Part shown: in pieces, positions 1-6,816 of the stretch | Position numbering within the stretch: the stretch's first letter is position 1 | Layout of the letters: every line of letters begins with the position of its first letter | Source: Akkermansiaceae bacterium UBA956 | Lineage (GTDB): Bacteria; Verrucomicrobiota; Verrucomicrobiia; Verrucomicrobiales; Akkermansiaceae | Direction: 5' to 3' | DNA: 22,510 nt | Assembly (NCBI GenBank): GCA_002293145.1 | Contig: DBCO01000006.1 | Span: 1 to 22,510 of the forward strand | Program-made: the position numbers and the translations under genes | The notes under the pieces: generated by a model | Seen by the model: only the letters and a program-made list of their open reading frames with translations | What the model was told of the DNA's origin: nothing | Database searches by the model: none

Positions 1-107
1 AAAAAATCCTGTGGGATGGCTGTGGAAAAACCTGTTTTTGCACTTTGTCAAACCCGTGTGATGTCTCACTGCGGGAGGTTGTAAATAAATAATATTATCC
101 AAGAAAT

Positions 108-1094
108 ATGACCCAGATCAGCATGCCACCTTCTTCGAGCAGTGTAATTATAGATGAAAGCGATCGTTTCAAGATTGCACAGGCAATCTATAACTCCGTT
201 ACCGGCAAGACAGAGAAGCTCACACGCACATACTCAAAGGATTACCTAATTGGACTAGATGATATTCGTCAGTTGCACATGAAGTGCCAGCAGGCTTGTG
301 GGCAGTGGACAGTGCTTAACAAGAGCGAGAGCATTACCGTTCATCATCTTGACGACAATACAGAGACTTTTAGTTCATTTGATAGATTTTCAATCTACGA
401 TTTGTCGCGTACATCGCCTACGGAGAGCATTGTTTATGAATTCAACCTGCTTCTCCAACTGCCTAATCTTGAAAAGCCGCAGCATTACAAGGTTACTGTT
501 AGAGCCCTTTCTCGAGCAGCCATGATCCGCCGAATGGAGCAAGATATGGCGCCCCCTCCATTTCTCAGGCTTTTTGGAGGTAGTTCCATTGTTGTCGAGA
601 TCGAGTATGTTGATTATGTTGTCGCGAGGAATATTCTCGGGATGATCGATTCTTGGACAGATGAGATCGAGAGTCATTCCAAGCTCTCGTGGATTCGCTA
701 TGTTCAGAGATTTACTCATTGGATTCCGCCGATTGCTCAGTTTTTGGCGATCGCATTTATTGGATTCTCTCTTTTTGCCGCGACATCCACTGTAATTACT
801 GCTACCTCAACGCCGCCCTTGGTTGGTCGATGGCTCATTCTCGCCGGTACAGTGATTACTCTTGCAGCCTTACTCGCTCGTCGACTCGGATCATTGGTCG
901 AGTCTGGAATTGATCAGATTCTTACTTTGAGCGCGATCAAATTGAACAAGGGAGATGAGCGCTTGATCGTTCGATACAGGAATCGCAATATTCTCAAGGT
1001 TGGACAAGTGTTTCTTGGCATTGCAGGCGTGACTGCAAACTCTGTCTGCGCCAACCTACTAACTGATTGGCTAAAGCTTTTAGTGCAAAAATAG
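108..1094 (+). CDS. Membrane protein of unknown function, 328 aa
   Basis: I do not recognise this protein. The first ~200 residues are hydrophilic and mixed alpha/beta in character, with no signal peptide, so they are probably cytoplasmic. Two hydrophobic segments follow at about residues 205-233 and 240-260, and a weaker one at about 299-318. The result is an N-terminal soluble domain on a C-terminal membrane hairpin. The ATG at 108 is the first in frame and has no clear Shine-Dalgarno site, which is usual in this window. The gene stands alone: the next plus-strand gene starts almost 1 kb later, and a 12-bp palindrome (1099-1110) begins 4 bases after its stop. Its codon use looks more AT-rich than the genes to its right, so recent acquisition is possible but not shown. 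An uninterrupted reading frame with two clear membrane helices makes a real gene likely. Confidence 0.8.
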   Translation: MTQISMPPSSSSVIIDESDRFKIAQAIYNSVTGKTEKLTRTYSKDYLIGLDDIRQLHMKCQQACGQWTVLNKSESITVHHLDDNTETFSSFDRFSIYDLSRTSPTESIVYEFNLLLQLPNLEKPQHYKVTVRALSRAAMIRRMEQDMAPPPFLRLFGGSSIVVEIEYVDYVVARNILGMIDSWTDEIESHSKLSWIRYVQRFTHWIPPIAQFLAIAFIGFSLFAATSTVITATSTPPLVGRWLILAGTVITLAALLARRLGSLVESGIDQILTLSAIKLNKGDERLIVRYRNRNILKVGQVFLGIAGVTANSVCANLLTDWLKLLVQK

Positions 1095-1098
1095 AAGA

Positions 1099-1110
1099 GG
1101 CTTATAAGCC
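1099..1110. repeat. 12-bp perfect palindrome just after the 328-aa gene
   Basis: GGCTTATAAGCC starts 4 bases after the stop codon at 1092-1094. There is no T-run after it, so it is not a typical intrinsic terminator. It could be a protein-binding site or chance. Confidence 0.35.
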
Positions 1111-1141
1111 GAGACATCGCAGACCCTATAAGATGCCTTGG

Positions 1142-1375
1142 CTACTTGCTCTTATCTAGCTTTAATTTCAATACCGTAATAGATGTTCGCGCTAGCTGAT
1201 AGGGGTCCGTGTACTCTTTGACGTTACCAACTGGACACCCCTTACATTTGCCATGAGAATTCGATATTTCGCCATTTGAATGGCGCAAAAGGGGCTTCAA
1301 CTCGGCACTCGACCCAACGAAGGAGTTGTGAGCTCTGCGTGGGTGTAGAGGAGTTGGCGGAGATTTTCGATTAAT
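1142..1375 (-). pseudogene. Open minus-strand frame without ATG, possible gene remnant
   Basis: A minus-strand frame is open for 77 codons between a TAA at 1376-1378 and a TAG at 1142-1144. It has no ATG; only TTG codons could start it. The C-terminal part reads like normal protein, with a C-x-x-C pair (KCKGC) followed by a basic, Leu/Lys-rich end. It overlaps, in a different frame, the end of the reading frame at 1297-1638. One explanation is a gene broken by a frameshift near 1335; another is that neither frame is translated. The family is not recognised. Two hairpins also lie here on the DNA: CGCCATT/AATGGCG with a 2-base loop at 1270-1285, and CAACTC/GAGTTG at 1298-1328. Confidence 0.25.
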
Positions 1376-1638
1376 TTACGAGCGCTCATGCCATCGCGGC
1401 AGAGGGCGCGGATGACGTAGACACCGCCGCGTAGCGCGCCGTGGCCGAGGCTGATGTCGTCGGAGGAAAGTGCATCGAGCTTGGTGGCGGGCCAGAGTTT
1501 GGTCATGGAGCCTGCGGCATAGATCGAGACGTGGTGTGATGGTGCGTGGAAATTCAATTTCAAGAAAATCGACGCTGGTGCATCGAAGCCGCGGTTTGGT
1601 TGATGGTTTGGACATGCGCGGATCGTAGCTGATTTCAC
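1297..1638 (-). pseudogene. Probable gene fragment, 113 codons, family uncertain
   Basis: This minus-strand frame has a protein-like second half: a glycine pair (LRGGVYVIRAL) followed by an amphipathic helix (SARKLIENLRQLLY) at about residues 72-97. The pattern of a hydrophobic strand, a short loop and an R/L-rich helix near a C-terminus reminded me of urease accessory protein UreD, but this is only an impression and no urease genes are visible. The N-terminal ~30 residues are Pro/His-rich and poorly structured, and no promoter or Shine-Dalgarno site is evident. GC content is locally higher than in the flanks. It may be the 3' part of a decayed gene or a chance open frame in GC-rich DNA. Confidence 0.3.
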
Positions 1639-1750
1639 GCGGCGCGCTAGGAGGTGGATTTTAGGACGCTTACTAAAGAATATCGAAGAGCAGAAGAAGG
1701 CGCTGCACCCAACAGAAGGGGCGGTCGTGCCGAATTAGTCGCACGAAATG

Positions 1751-1780
1751 GGGCACGTTGGCTCCCGATTCAACGTGCCC
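1751..1780 (-). terminator. 10-bp perfect hairpin, possible terminator of the minus-strand peptide gene
   Basis: GGGCACGTTG (1751-1760) and CAACGTGCCC (1771-1780) form a perfect 10-bp stem with a 10-base loop. It lies 31 bases beyond the stop codon of the minus-strand gene at 1812-1958, the right place for a terminator. The T-run after the stem on the minus strand is weak (CATTTCG), so termination is uncertain. The stretch between 1639 and 1811 otherwise shows only short, unconvincing frames. Confidence 0.4.
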
Positions 1781-1811
1781 TCTCAGTCCTATCTGTGCCT
1801 GTGCTTTGACG

Positions 1812-1958
1812 TTAGGTTTCCTGCTGGCCTGCGGGAGTCGGTGCTTCGATCGCCGAGGCTATGATTTTGCGAAGCTCGGAACTGCCAGTACCAGATTCAT
1901 CAGCACGAGTGAAAAAAGCAGAAATTAGCAAAATGCTCAGGTTCAGTCCTAGTTTCAC
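1812..1958 (-). CDS. Small predicted secreted peptide, 48 aa
   Basis: A GTG at 1956-1958 opens a 48-codon minus-strand frame ending in TAA at 1812-1814. The start MKLGLNLSILLISAFFTRA has the layout of a Sec signal peptide: a lysine, a hydrophobic core, and a T-R-A end. The predicted mature part is only ~29 residues (begins DESGTGSSELRK, ends AGQQET) with a short central helix (ELRKIIASAIEA). An in-frame stop lies four codons upstream, so the GTG is the only plausible start. No Shine-Dalgarno site is visible. The gene diverges from the lipoprotein operon at 2057, with 98 bp between the two starts, and a perfect hairpin follows it. The signal-peptide shape is the main support; the family is unknown and a chance frame cannot be excluded. 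Confidence 0.45.
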   Translation of the reverse strand: MKLGLNLSILLISAFFTRADESGTGSSELRKIIASAIEAPTPAGQQET

Positions 1959-1975
1959 ACGATGATGCTAGATCA

Positions 1976-2016
1976 AAAAATCAGCAAATCTGAGGTGAAA
2001 TTTTCCGCTGATTTTT
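1976..2016. repeat. 10-bp inverted repeat with A/T tails in the divergent promoter region
   Basis: AAAAATCAGC (1976-1985) pairs perfectly with GCTGATTTTT (2007-2016) across a 21-base loop. The A-run before and T-run after give it the look of a weak intrinsic terminator readable in either direction. Its right arm ends one base before the -35 hexamer at 2018. It may act as an insulating terminator or as an operator between the two divergent genes. Confidence 0.5.
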
Positions 2017-2017
2017 C

Positions 2018-2046
2018 TTGTCAGACTGCTGGGCAATTGCTATAAT
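2018..2046 (+). promoter_or_regulatory. Near-consensus sigma70-type promoter of the coiled-coil operon
   Basis: TTGTCA (2018-2023) and TATAAT (2041-2046) are separated by exactly 17 bases. Five of six and six of six positions match the sigma70 consensus. The ATG of the lipoprotein gene is at 2057, only 11 bases after the -10 hexamer. Transcription would start at about 2052-2054, giving an almost leaderless mRNA. This also argues against a TTG start at 2018, which falls inside the -35 hexamer. Confidence 0.75.
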
Positions 2047-2056
2047 TTTCGGTGTT

Positions 2057-2965
2057 ATGATATTTAAAATTCTCCCCGCGATTGGCTTAATTTTGTTAGC
2101 GAGTTTGTCGTCATGCAAAAAAGATCAAACCGCGCTTGAGATTGAAATCTTGCGCGGTAAGGCTCGCAGCGTGGAGTTGAGCCAAAAAGTGCGCCTTCTT
2201 GAAATGCGTTGGGAGCGTCTTGGCCCCAGCCACGAGCTAGCGGAACTCGCATCTGCTAATGTGGAGAAATCCACTCAATTGTTGACGGATATGCGTTTGG
2301 AGCGCGAGCAGCTTACCGTGGACATTGCTAAGCTCGAAAAGGACCTCGCGCTTGCGGAGCAAAGGCACAAAAACCATCTGCGCATGACATCGATCGGCAA
2401 GGAGTATCCAAAATTTGCAGCCAAACACCGCGTCTACGAAGACGTAACGGTGGTTGAAGTTGATAACATGGGAATCCAAATCCGCCACAAGGATGGTTTG
2501 TCTCGGGTTACCGCGAGCAAATTGACTTTGGATCAAATGAAGGACTTTGGGATTGATCCGGAAATTGCCCACCAAGCGCAGCTTGATGAAGCTAAGCAAA
2601 TCGCCGCTTACAATGAAATGGTCGATACAGAACTTGCTAAGCGCAAGGCGCAGGAGCGCATCGCTGCGGCGTACGCACCCTCGGTTTCCACCCCTGTGGT
2701 TGCATCTACCTCACGCAATTCGCGCCCGTCAAATTTTGGCAAAATGTCATCGAGCCATACTAGCTACGGAACGAGCAGCCGCACGCGCCGCTACCGCAGT
2801 TCTCATTACACTGGGCCGACGATTTATTACTACAATGCCGGAAACAGCGGAACTAGCAGCAATTACTCTAGCTACAGTTCGGGTTTCTATCAACGTGTCA
2901 CGCCGCAGACCTTCATTCCACCACGGAGCACACCACAGTCAATTTCGCCTACGATCTGCCCTTAA
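2057..2965 (+). CDS. Coiled-coil lipoprotein with I-x-H-x-DG module, 302 aa
   Basis: First gene of a four-gene set of related envelope proteins. The N-terminus is a lipoprotein signal peptide with lipobox LSSC (Cys20), so the protein is probably lipid-anchored facing the periplasm. Residues ~25-110 form a charged coiled coil. Residues ~126-160 hold a small module (VYEDVTVVEV, then IQIRHKDGLSR) that recurs in the genes at 3405 and 4448. A second helical stretch follows (~165-205), and the last ~85 residues are low-complexity, rich in Ser, Tyr, Thr and Arg, probably disordered. I chose the ATG at 2057 over an upstream TTG at 2018 because it puts the signal peptide at the N-terminus and lies just after the promoter. 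Function is unknown; a structural or scaffolding role in the envelope is inferred from the architecture only. Confidence 0.85.
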   Translation: MIFKILPAIGLILLASLSSCKKDQTALEIEILRGKARSVELSQKVRLLEMRWERLGPSHELAELASANVEKSTQLLTDMRLEREQLTVDIAKLEKDLALAEQRHKNHLRMTSIGKEYPKFAAKHRVYEDVTVVEVDNMGIQIRHKDGLSRVTASKLTLDQMKDFGIDPEIAHQAQLDEAKQIAAYNEMVDTELAKRKAQERIAAAYAPSVSTPVVASTSRNSRPSNFGKMSSSHTSYGTSSRTRRYRSSHYTGPTIYYYNAGNSGTSSNYSSYSSGFYQRVTPQTFIPPRSTPQSISPTICP

Positions 2966-3016
2966 GCCTTCCAATTCAGAACTTTTACTGATCCATTTTT
3001 TTCTCGATTTACCAAC

Positions 3017-3343
3017 ATGAAATACCGTCCGATTTGCCTACTCATGGTGCTGTGTGCGTTCTCGCTCAACTCTTGTAAAGATGATCCCGCTTTGGTCAAG
3101 CAGCGCGAGGAACAGAAAGCGGAAATCGCTCGCCTCGAAGGGGAAATGAACATTCTAAGCGAGAAAATCAATGCTTTGCCAGCGGATCGCAGCGATGAGC
3201 TGGCCGATACTAAGAAAAAAGTCGAGCTTCAGTACGAAGATATGGCTAAGCTAGAAAAGGATATTACCACACTTCAGGCGAAAAAGCGTGGTCTGGAAGA
3301 TGAATTTGCCCAATACCAGCGCAAATATCCGGTAAATCGCTAA
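3017..3343 (+). CDS. Short coiled-coil lipoprotein, 108 aa
   Basis: Second gene of the set, 51 bp after the first. A lipoprotein signal ends in SLNSC (Cys20), and the next residue is Lys, as in the first lipoprotein. Nearly the whole mature protein (residues ~25-100) is a charged heptad-type coiled coil. It ends AQYQRKYPVNR, which matches the place in the protein from 4448 where AQYRKNY leads into the linker and the I-x-H-x-DG module. So this looks like a paralogue that lacks the C-terminal module, by loss or by design. The start has no Shine-Dalgarno site but is fixed by the signal peptide. Function is unknown; it may pair with its neighbours through the coiled coil. Confidence 0.82.
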   Translation: MKYRPICLLMVLCAFSLNSCKDDPALVKQREEQKAEIARLEGEMNILSEKINALPADRSDELADTKKKVELQYEDMAKLEKDITTLQAKKRGLEDEFAQYQRKYPVNR

Positions 3344-3404
3344 TCGCGAAGCGAATTTTCACCCTAACACTTTTGCTAGTTACTTTTTTACCTGATTCAC
3401 GATT

Positions 3405-4421
3405 ATGGGAATGTTTGATGACATGTTTTCTAGCTCCCGAGGGCCGGGAGTGATTGGCACCGGCCTTGCTCTCGTTGTGCTCGTCGGCTTTGGCTCGCTC
3501 TACTTGCTGGTTTTTGATGAGGAAATGCAAGGTGGCGACAAGACCATTGAGTCGATCATCCGCGATCAAGGCGGTCAGATCGAGAGTTATGAAAAGTCCA
3601 TCATCATGCAAAAGGACACCATCGAGAAAAGCAAAGAGCGAGTGAAGCTCTCCGATGAAGTCGTCGGCCTTGAGCGCCAAATCGCTCTGCGCCAAACTCG
3701 CATTGATGAAATGAAAACTGAAATTTCGGAGGCCGATACGAGCATCGCAACGATGCAGAGTGAGTGGGAAATATACAAAGCGGCGTATCGCAAAGCAGAA
3801 CGCGCTCGTGCCATTGGCGAGAAGCTTCCGGAATTAACCACGAAATCAGGCGTCACCTACAAAGGCGTGAAAATCAACAAAATCGATGACCTGCGTATTA
3901 ACATCGGGCACGCAGACGGGAGCAAAGCCATCGCTTGGAATGAAATGCCCAACGATCTCGCCGATCGTTTTCAGTTCACGAAGGAATTGGCAGATGCGCT
4001 TTACAAACAAGAGCACACAGTTGTTGCGGGATTAGGCGCCGCCGCAGACATGACAGAAATCCGCGGCAGCATTGATTTCATCAATTCGAAAATCCGTGAA
4101 TCAGAGGGTTTCTACAACAGCAAAGCGCAAGACCATAGCCAAGCACAGGCTCGTATTCAGGGATTGGAAAACAAAATCCAAGGCCTGCAAAATGCAATCG
4201 CTGCTGAGGTCAACAAAGCGGGTCTGCGGCAGACACCGCGATACCGCTCGCAGATCCAAGATTGCCAAGATGCAATCGAGGCGGAAGGTGCCAAAATACG
4301 AAGCTTTCCTGAATACCAAACCCAGTATCGGGCAGAGCGCACCAAACGTGAGGCCGAGGTGAAAGCCTTGCAGTTGCGCTTGCGCACTTTAGAGATGGAA
4401 GCGCAGAAAAAGCCGAAATAA
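3405..4421 (+). CDS. Membrane-anchored coiled-coil protein with I-x-H-x-DG module, 338 aa
   Basis: Third gene of the set, 61 bp after the second. A single transmembrane helix (about residues 16-37) follows a short Ser/Gly-rich N-terminus, so the protein is anchored by its N-terminus, most likely with the rest in the periplasm. Residues ~45-125 form a coiled coil. A linker (RARAIGEKLPELTT) and the shared module (YKGVKINKI, then INIGHADGSKAI, ending DRFQF) span about 137-191. A second coiled coil fills ~218-335, making this the largest member after the first. The linker plus module closely parallels the protein from 4448 (NQAIGEAMPRLET... ERFQWPK). The family is not one I can name; similar short modules occur in uncharacterised verrucomicrobial and planctomycete proteins as far as I recall. 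Confidence 0.85.
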   Translation: MGMFDDMFSSSRGPGVIGTGLALVVLVGFGSLYLLVFDEEMQGGDKTIESIIRDQGGQIESYEKSIIMQKDTIEKSKERVKLSDEVVGLERQIALRQTRIDEMKTEISEADTSIATMQSEWEIYKAAYRKAERARAIGEKLPELTTKSGVTYKGVKINKIDDLRINIGHADGSKAIAWNEMPNDLADRFQFTKELADALYKQEHTVVAGLGAAADMTEIRGSIDFINSKIRESEGFYNSKAQDHSQAQARIQGLENKIQGLQNAIAAEVNKAGLRQTPRYRSQIQDCQDAIEAEGAKIRSFPEYQTQYRAERTKREAEVKALQLRLRTLEMEAQKKPK

Positions 4422-4447
4422 TCGAGCTGGCTCAATGAGGAAATTGC

Positions 4448-5020
4448 ATGTTGGGAAGTGATAATGAGGCCGGAGTTTTTGGCATCCTGTTTGGGATCGT
4501 CATGCTCGTGCTTTTCACTGTCGCCATGGGAGTGATGGCGGACAAACGGATGGGATTTTCCTCACGCAAGACGGATTTGATTCAAGATATCGCCTACCAA
4601 GCCGAGCAGATTGCTGATCTGGAAGATCGCAAGGAATTACTGGAGCAACGCTATACTGATCAACGCAAGCAAGTGGAATCGTATGATTCCACACAAGCTC
4701 GTTTGCTCAAGGAAGTTCAACTCAATCAGGAAATCATCGCAGAAAAGCGCACGGTGATTTCCGGTTTGATGGCGGGCATTTCGAAGCTGGAGTCTGAGAT
4801 TGCGCAATACCGCAAAAACTATCAGCTTGCTGTGTGGAACCAAGCCATCGGCGAGGCAATGCCGCGCCTCGAAACCATTGGCGGCAAGAAATACGCTGAT
4901 GTGGTGATCAAAAAAGTCACCGCCCACCACCTTGAAATCACGCACAAAGATGGCATGAGCCGCATACCGCGCGCGCAACTCGGTCCCTCTTGGCGTGAGC
5001 GTTTCCAGTGGCCTAAGTGA
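4448..5020 (+). CDS. Membrane-anchored coiled-coil protein with I-x-H-x-DG module, 190 aa
   Basis: Fourth gene of the set, 26 bp after the third, so almost certainly co-transcribed. It is the only gene of the four with a visible Shine-Dalgarno site: GAGG at 4437-4440, 7 bases before the ATG. One transmembrane helix spans about residues 9-30. A coiled coil runs from ~42 to 125. A linker with AIGEAMPRLET precedes the C-terminal module at ~149-187 (YADVVIKKV, then LEITHKDGMSRI, ending ERFQWPK), where the protein stops. Three of the four proteins share the ordering anchor, coiled coil, AIG-type linker, module. No enzyme motif is visible. Confidence 0.85.
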   Translation: MLGSDNEAGVFGILFGIVMLVLFTVAMGVMADKRMGFSSRKTDLIQDIAYQAEQIADLEDRKELLEQRYTDQRKQVESYDSTQARLLKEVQLNQEIIAEKRTVISGLMAGISKLESEIAQYRKNYQLAVWNQAIGEAMPRLETIGGKKYADVVIKKVTAHHLEITHKDGMSRIPRAQLGPSWRERFQWPK

Positions 5021-5093
5021 TTTTTCGTCGAGAGGACATCTTTTTTAGCCTAGCGATCAGAACTTTTCCAGTAGACATCCTTGCGGTAATTAT

Positions 5094-5157
5094 TGCGCAA
5101 AAACACAAGTATTGTGCGCGAAATCTCATTGACCTGTAATTTCTGGTGTGGTAGATT
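5094..5157 (+). promoter_or_regulatory. Conserved upstream element plus promoter of the halogenase gene
   Basis: The element at 5094-5130 starts with TGCGCAAAAACACAA, found identically at 17782-17796 before the pseudopilin cassette; 29 of the first 37 positions agree. Within it, CACAA/TTGTG forms a small inverted repeat. Directly after it come TTGACC (5129-5134), a 17-base spacer, and TAGATT (5152-5157) preceded by TGG, an extended -10 arrangement. Transcription would begin at about 5164. The rest of 5021-5226 shows nothing else except the short upstream frame listed next. Confidence 0.6.
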
Positions 5158-5170
5158 GGTCGTTTAGTGA

Positions 5171-5230
5171 ATGTTAGTTCAAAGCAGTCATGCTAGTAAC
5201 GCTTCACCAAACCCAAACTCAAACCCATGA
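5171..5230 (+). CDS. Possible 19-codon upstream ORF overlapping the halogenase start
   Basis: ATG at 5171 opens a frame encoding MLVQSSHASNASPNPNSNP. Its TGA (5228-5230) overlaps the halogenase ATG (5227-5229) as ATGA. The predicted transcription start is ~7 bases upstream, so it would be nearly leaderless. No tryptophan codon is present, so it is not a Trp attenuator. It could couple translation of the halogenase, whose start lacks a Shine-Dalgarno site, or be chance. Confidence 0.3.
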   Translation: MLVQSSHASNASPNPNSNP

Positions 5231-6738
5231 TTCAGTCTATCCTTGTGTTAGGATCGGGCAGTGCTGGCTTAATCGCGGCACTAACGATCAAGAGAAAGAT
5301 CCCGCAGGTGCGGGTCACGATTGTGCGCAGTCCTGAGATTGGGATCATTGGTGTGGGCGAGGGCACGACGCCGAATTTTCCGCGTCATTTGTTTGACTAC
5401 TTAGGCATCAGTCGCAAGGAGTTTTACGCGATTGCCAAACCCACATGGAAGTTGGGCATCCGTTTTCTCTGGGGCGAGCGCAAGGAGTTTTACTATGGGT
5501 TTTCCCAACAGTTAGATGCACAATGGAGTGCGTTGCCAAAGCCTAACGGCTACTACTGCGACGATGATTTTTCTGCTGTGGATCTTCCTGTGGCAATGAT
5601 GGAGCAAGGCAAAGTATTTGCTCGCCAAGCGAATGGCGCTCCCGATGTGCAGCCGTGGCACGCTTTTCACATTGAGAATGTGAATTTGGTGGAATGCTTG
5701 GAGCGCTACGCTCGGGCGATTGGCGTGGAAATCATCGATGGCAAAGTCGTCGGGGCAGAGCGCGGGCCAAAGGGAATTTCGGCAGTTTTCACGGAAGATG
5801 GCAGAAAGTTTGAAGCGGATTTTTATGTCGATTCCAGCGGCTTCCATAGCGAGTTGTTAGGCAAAACATTGGAAGAGCCATTTGTGAGCTTTGATAAATC
5901 ATTGTTCTGTGATCGGGCCGTGGTCGGTGGTTGGGAGCGCGGGGCGGACGAACCAATTTTGCCCTACACGACGGCGGAAACCATGGATTCGGGCTGGGCT
6001 TGGCAGATCGAGCACGAGCACCACGTCAACCGTGGCTATGTGTATTCGTCGCATTTCATCTCGGATGATCAAGCGGCCGAGGAGTTTACCCGCAAAAACC
6101 CGAAAGCGCCGAAGTCACCGCGGGTGGTAAAATTCCGCTCGGGTTGCTACAAGCGTATGTGGGTGGAGAATGTGGTTGCCATTGGCAATGCCGGTGGATT
6201 TGTGGAGCCGCTCGAAGCTACGGCCTTGATGATTGTCTGCTCGGAGTCACAGACCTTGGTGGAATTTTTGCTGCATTCGAACCTCAAGCCAACCGACACG
6301 TTCCGCAACTTGTTTAACAAAGCGCTATGGAATACATGGGAGGAGATCCGCAATTTCCTCGCGCTGCACTACTATGCGAACACGCGCATGGATACGCCGT
6401 ATTGGAAAGCTTGTCGTGAGGAAACGGATATCTCTGGATTGCAGGAACTGCTGGCATTTTATCGCGAAAATGGTCCGACGGGATTCGGTCGTCATACTTT
6501 GCCGCATACGGGAACGGACTTTGGCATGGAAGGCTATCTTGTCATGATGGTCGGCAATAAAGTTCCCTACCAAAACCGTAGCACTCCAACCGAGGCAGAG
6601 TGGAACATTTGGCGCAGCGCGCAGGCACAAAATCGCGCCATCGCCTCACAGGCGATGACTGTCAAAGAAGCCCTCTACTTTGTCCACCATCCTGGATGGC
6701 AATGGACTTCCGATGCACAGCCTCTGATCTCCAAATGA
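5227..6738 (+). CDS. Flavin-dependent halogenase (tryptophan halogenase family), 503 aa
   Basis: Enzymes of this family use FADH2, O2 and halide to halogenate an aromatic substrate, often tryptophan. Visible family marks: the dinucleotide-binding GSGSAG at residues 9-14, GVGEGTTP at 42-49, the KPTWKLGIRF segment holding the likely catalytic Lys75, and GNAGGFVEPLEATAL at 320-334 (second flavin region, with a candidate catalytic Glu). The usual WxWxIP signature appears as WAWQIE at 257-262, so Pro is replaced by Glu. Length is normal for the family (~500-540). The protein is cytoplasmic, with no signal peptide. The substrate cannot be told from sequence; the WxWxIE form belongs, as I recall, to a large uncharacterised branch, so a substrate other than free tryptophan is possible. 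A flavin reductase partner is not seen here. It is followed after 78 bp by the giant beta-ladder gene. Confidence 0.92.
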   Translation: MIQSILVLGSGSAGLIAALTIKRKIPQVRVTIVRSPEIGIIGVGEGTTPNFPRHLFDYLGISRKEFYAIAKPTWKLGIRFLWGERKEFYYGFSQQLDAQWSALPKPNGYYCDDDFSAVDLPVAMMEQGKVFARQANGAPDVQPWHAFHIENVNLVECLERYARAIGVEIIDGKVVGAERGPKGISAVFTEDGRKFEADFYVDSSGFHSELLGKTLEEPFVSFDKSLFCDRAVVGGWERGADEPILPYTTAETMDSGWAWQIEHEHHVNRGYVYSSHFISDDQAAEEFTRKNPKAPKSPRVVKFRSGCYKRMWVENVVAIGNAGGFVEPLEATALMIVCSESQTLVEFLLHSNLKPTDTFRNLFNKALWNTWEEIRNFLALHYYANTRMDTPYWKACREETDISGLQELLAFYRENGPTGFGRHTLPHTGTDFGMEGYLVMMVGNKVPYQNRSTPTEAEWNIWRSAQAQNRAIASQAMTVKEALYFVHHPGWQWTSDAQPLISK

Positions 6739-6816
6739 AATTTTTCGCAAGCCAATCTCTCCCGTCAACATTAGATAACTGATACAAAACCCATAGAATA
6801 TAACACAAATACAATC

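Noticed and set aside
1..107. Promoter for the 328-aa gene, with TTGTCA at 45-50
   Set aside because: No -10 hexamer lies at a workable distance; the AT-rich run before the ATG is too far away (over 30 bases).
1200..1240. Possible integron attC-like site, because of GTTA-containing repeats near 1216 and 1804
   Set aside because: The repeats do not carry both core sites of an attC, and no integrase or cassette series is present.
2018..2056. TTG start extending the first lipoprotein by 13 residues
   Set aside because: The TTG falls inside the -35 hexamer, and the extension would bury the lipoprotein signal.
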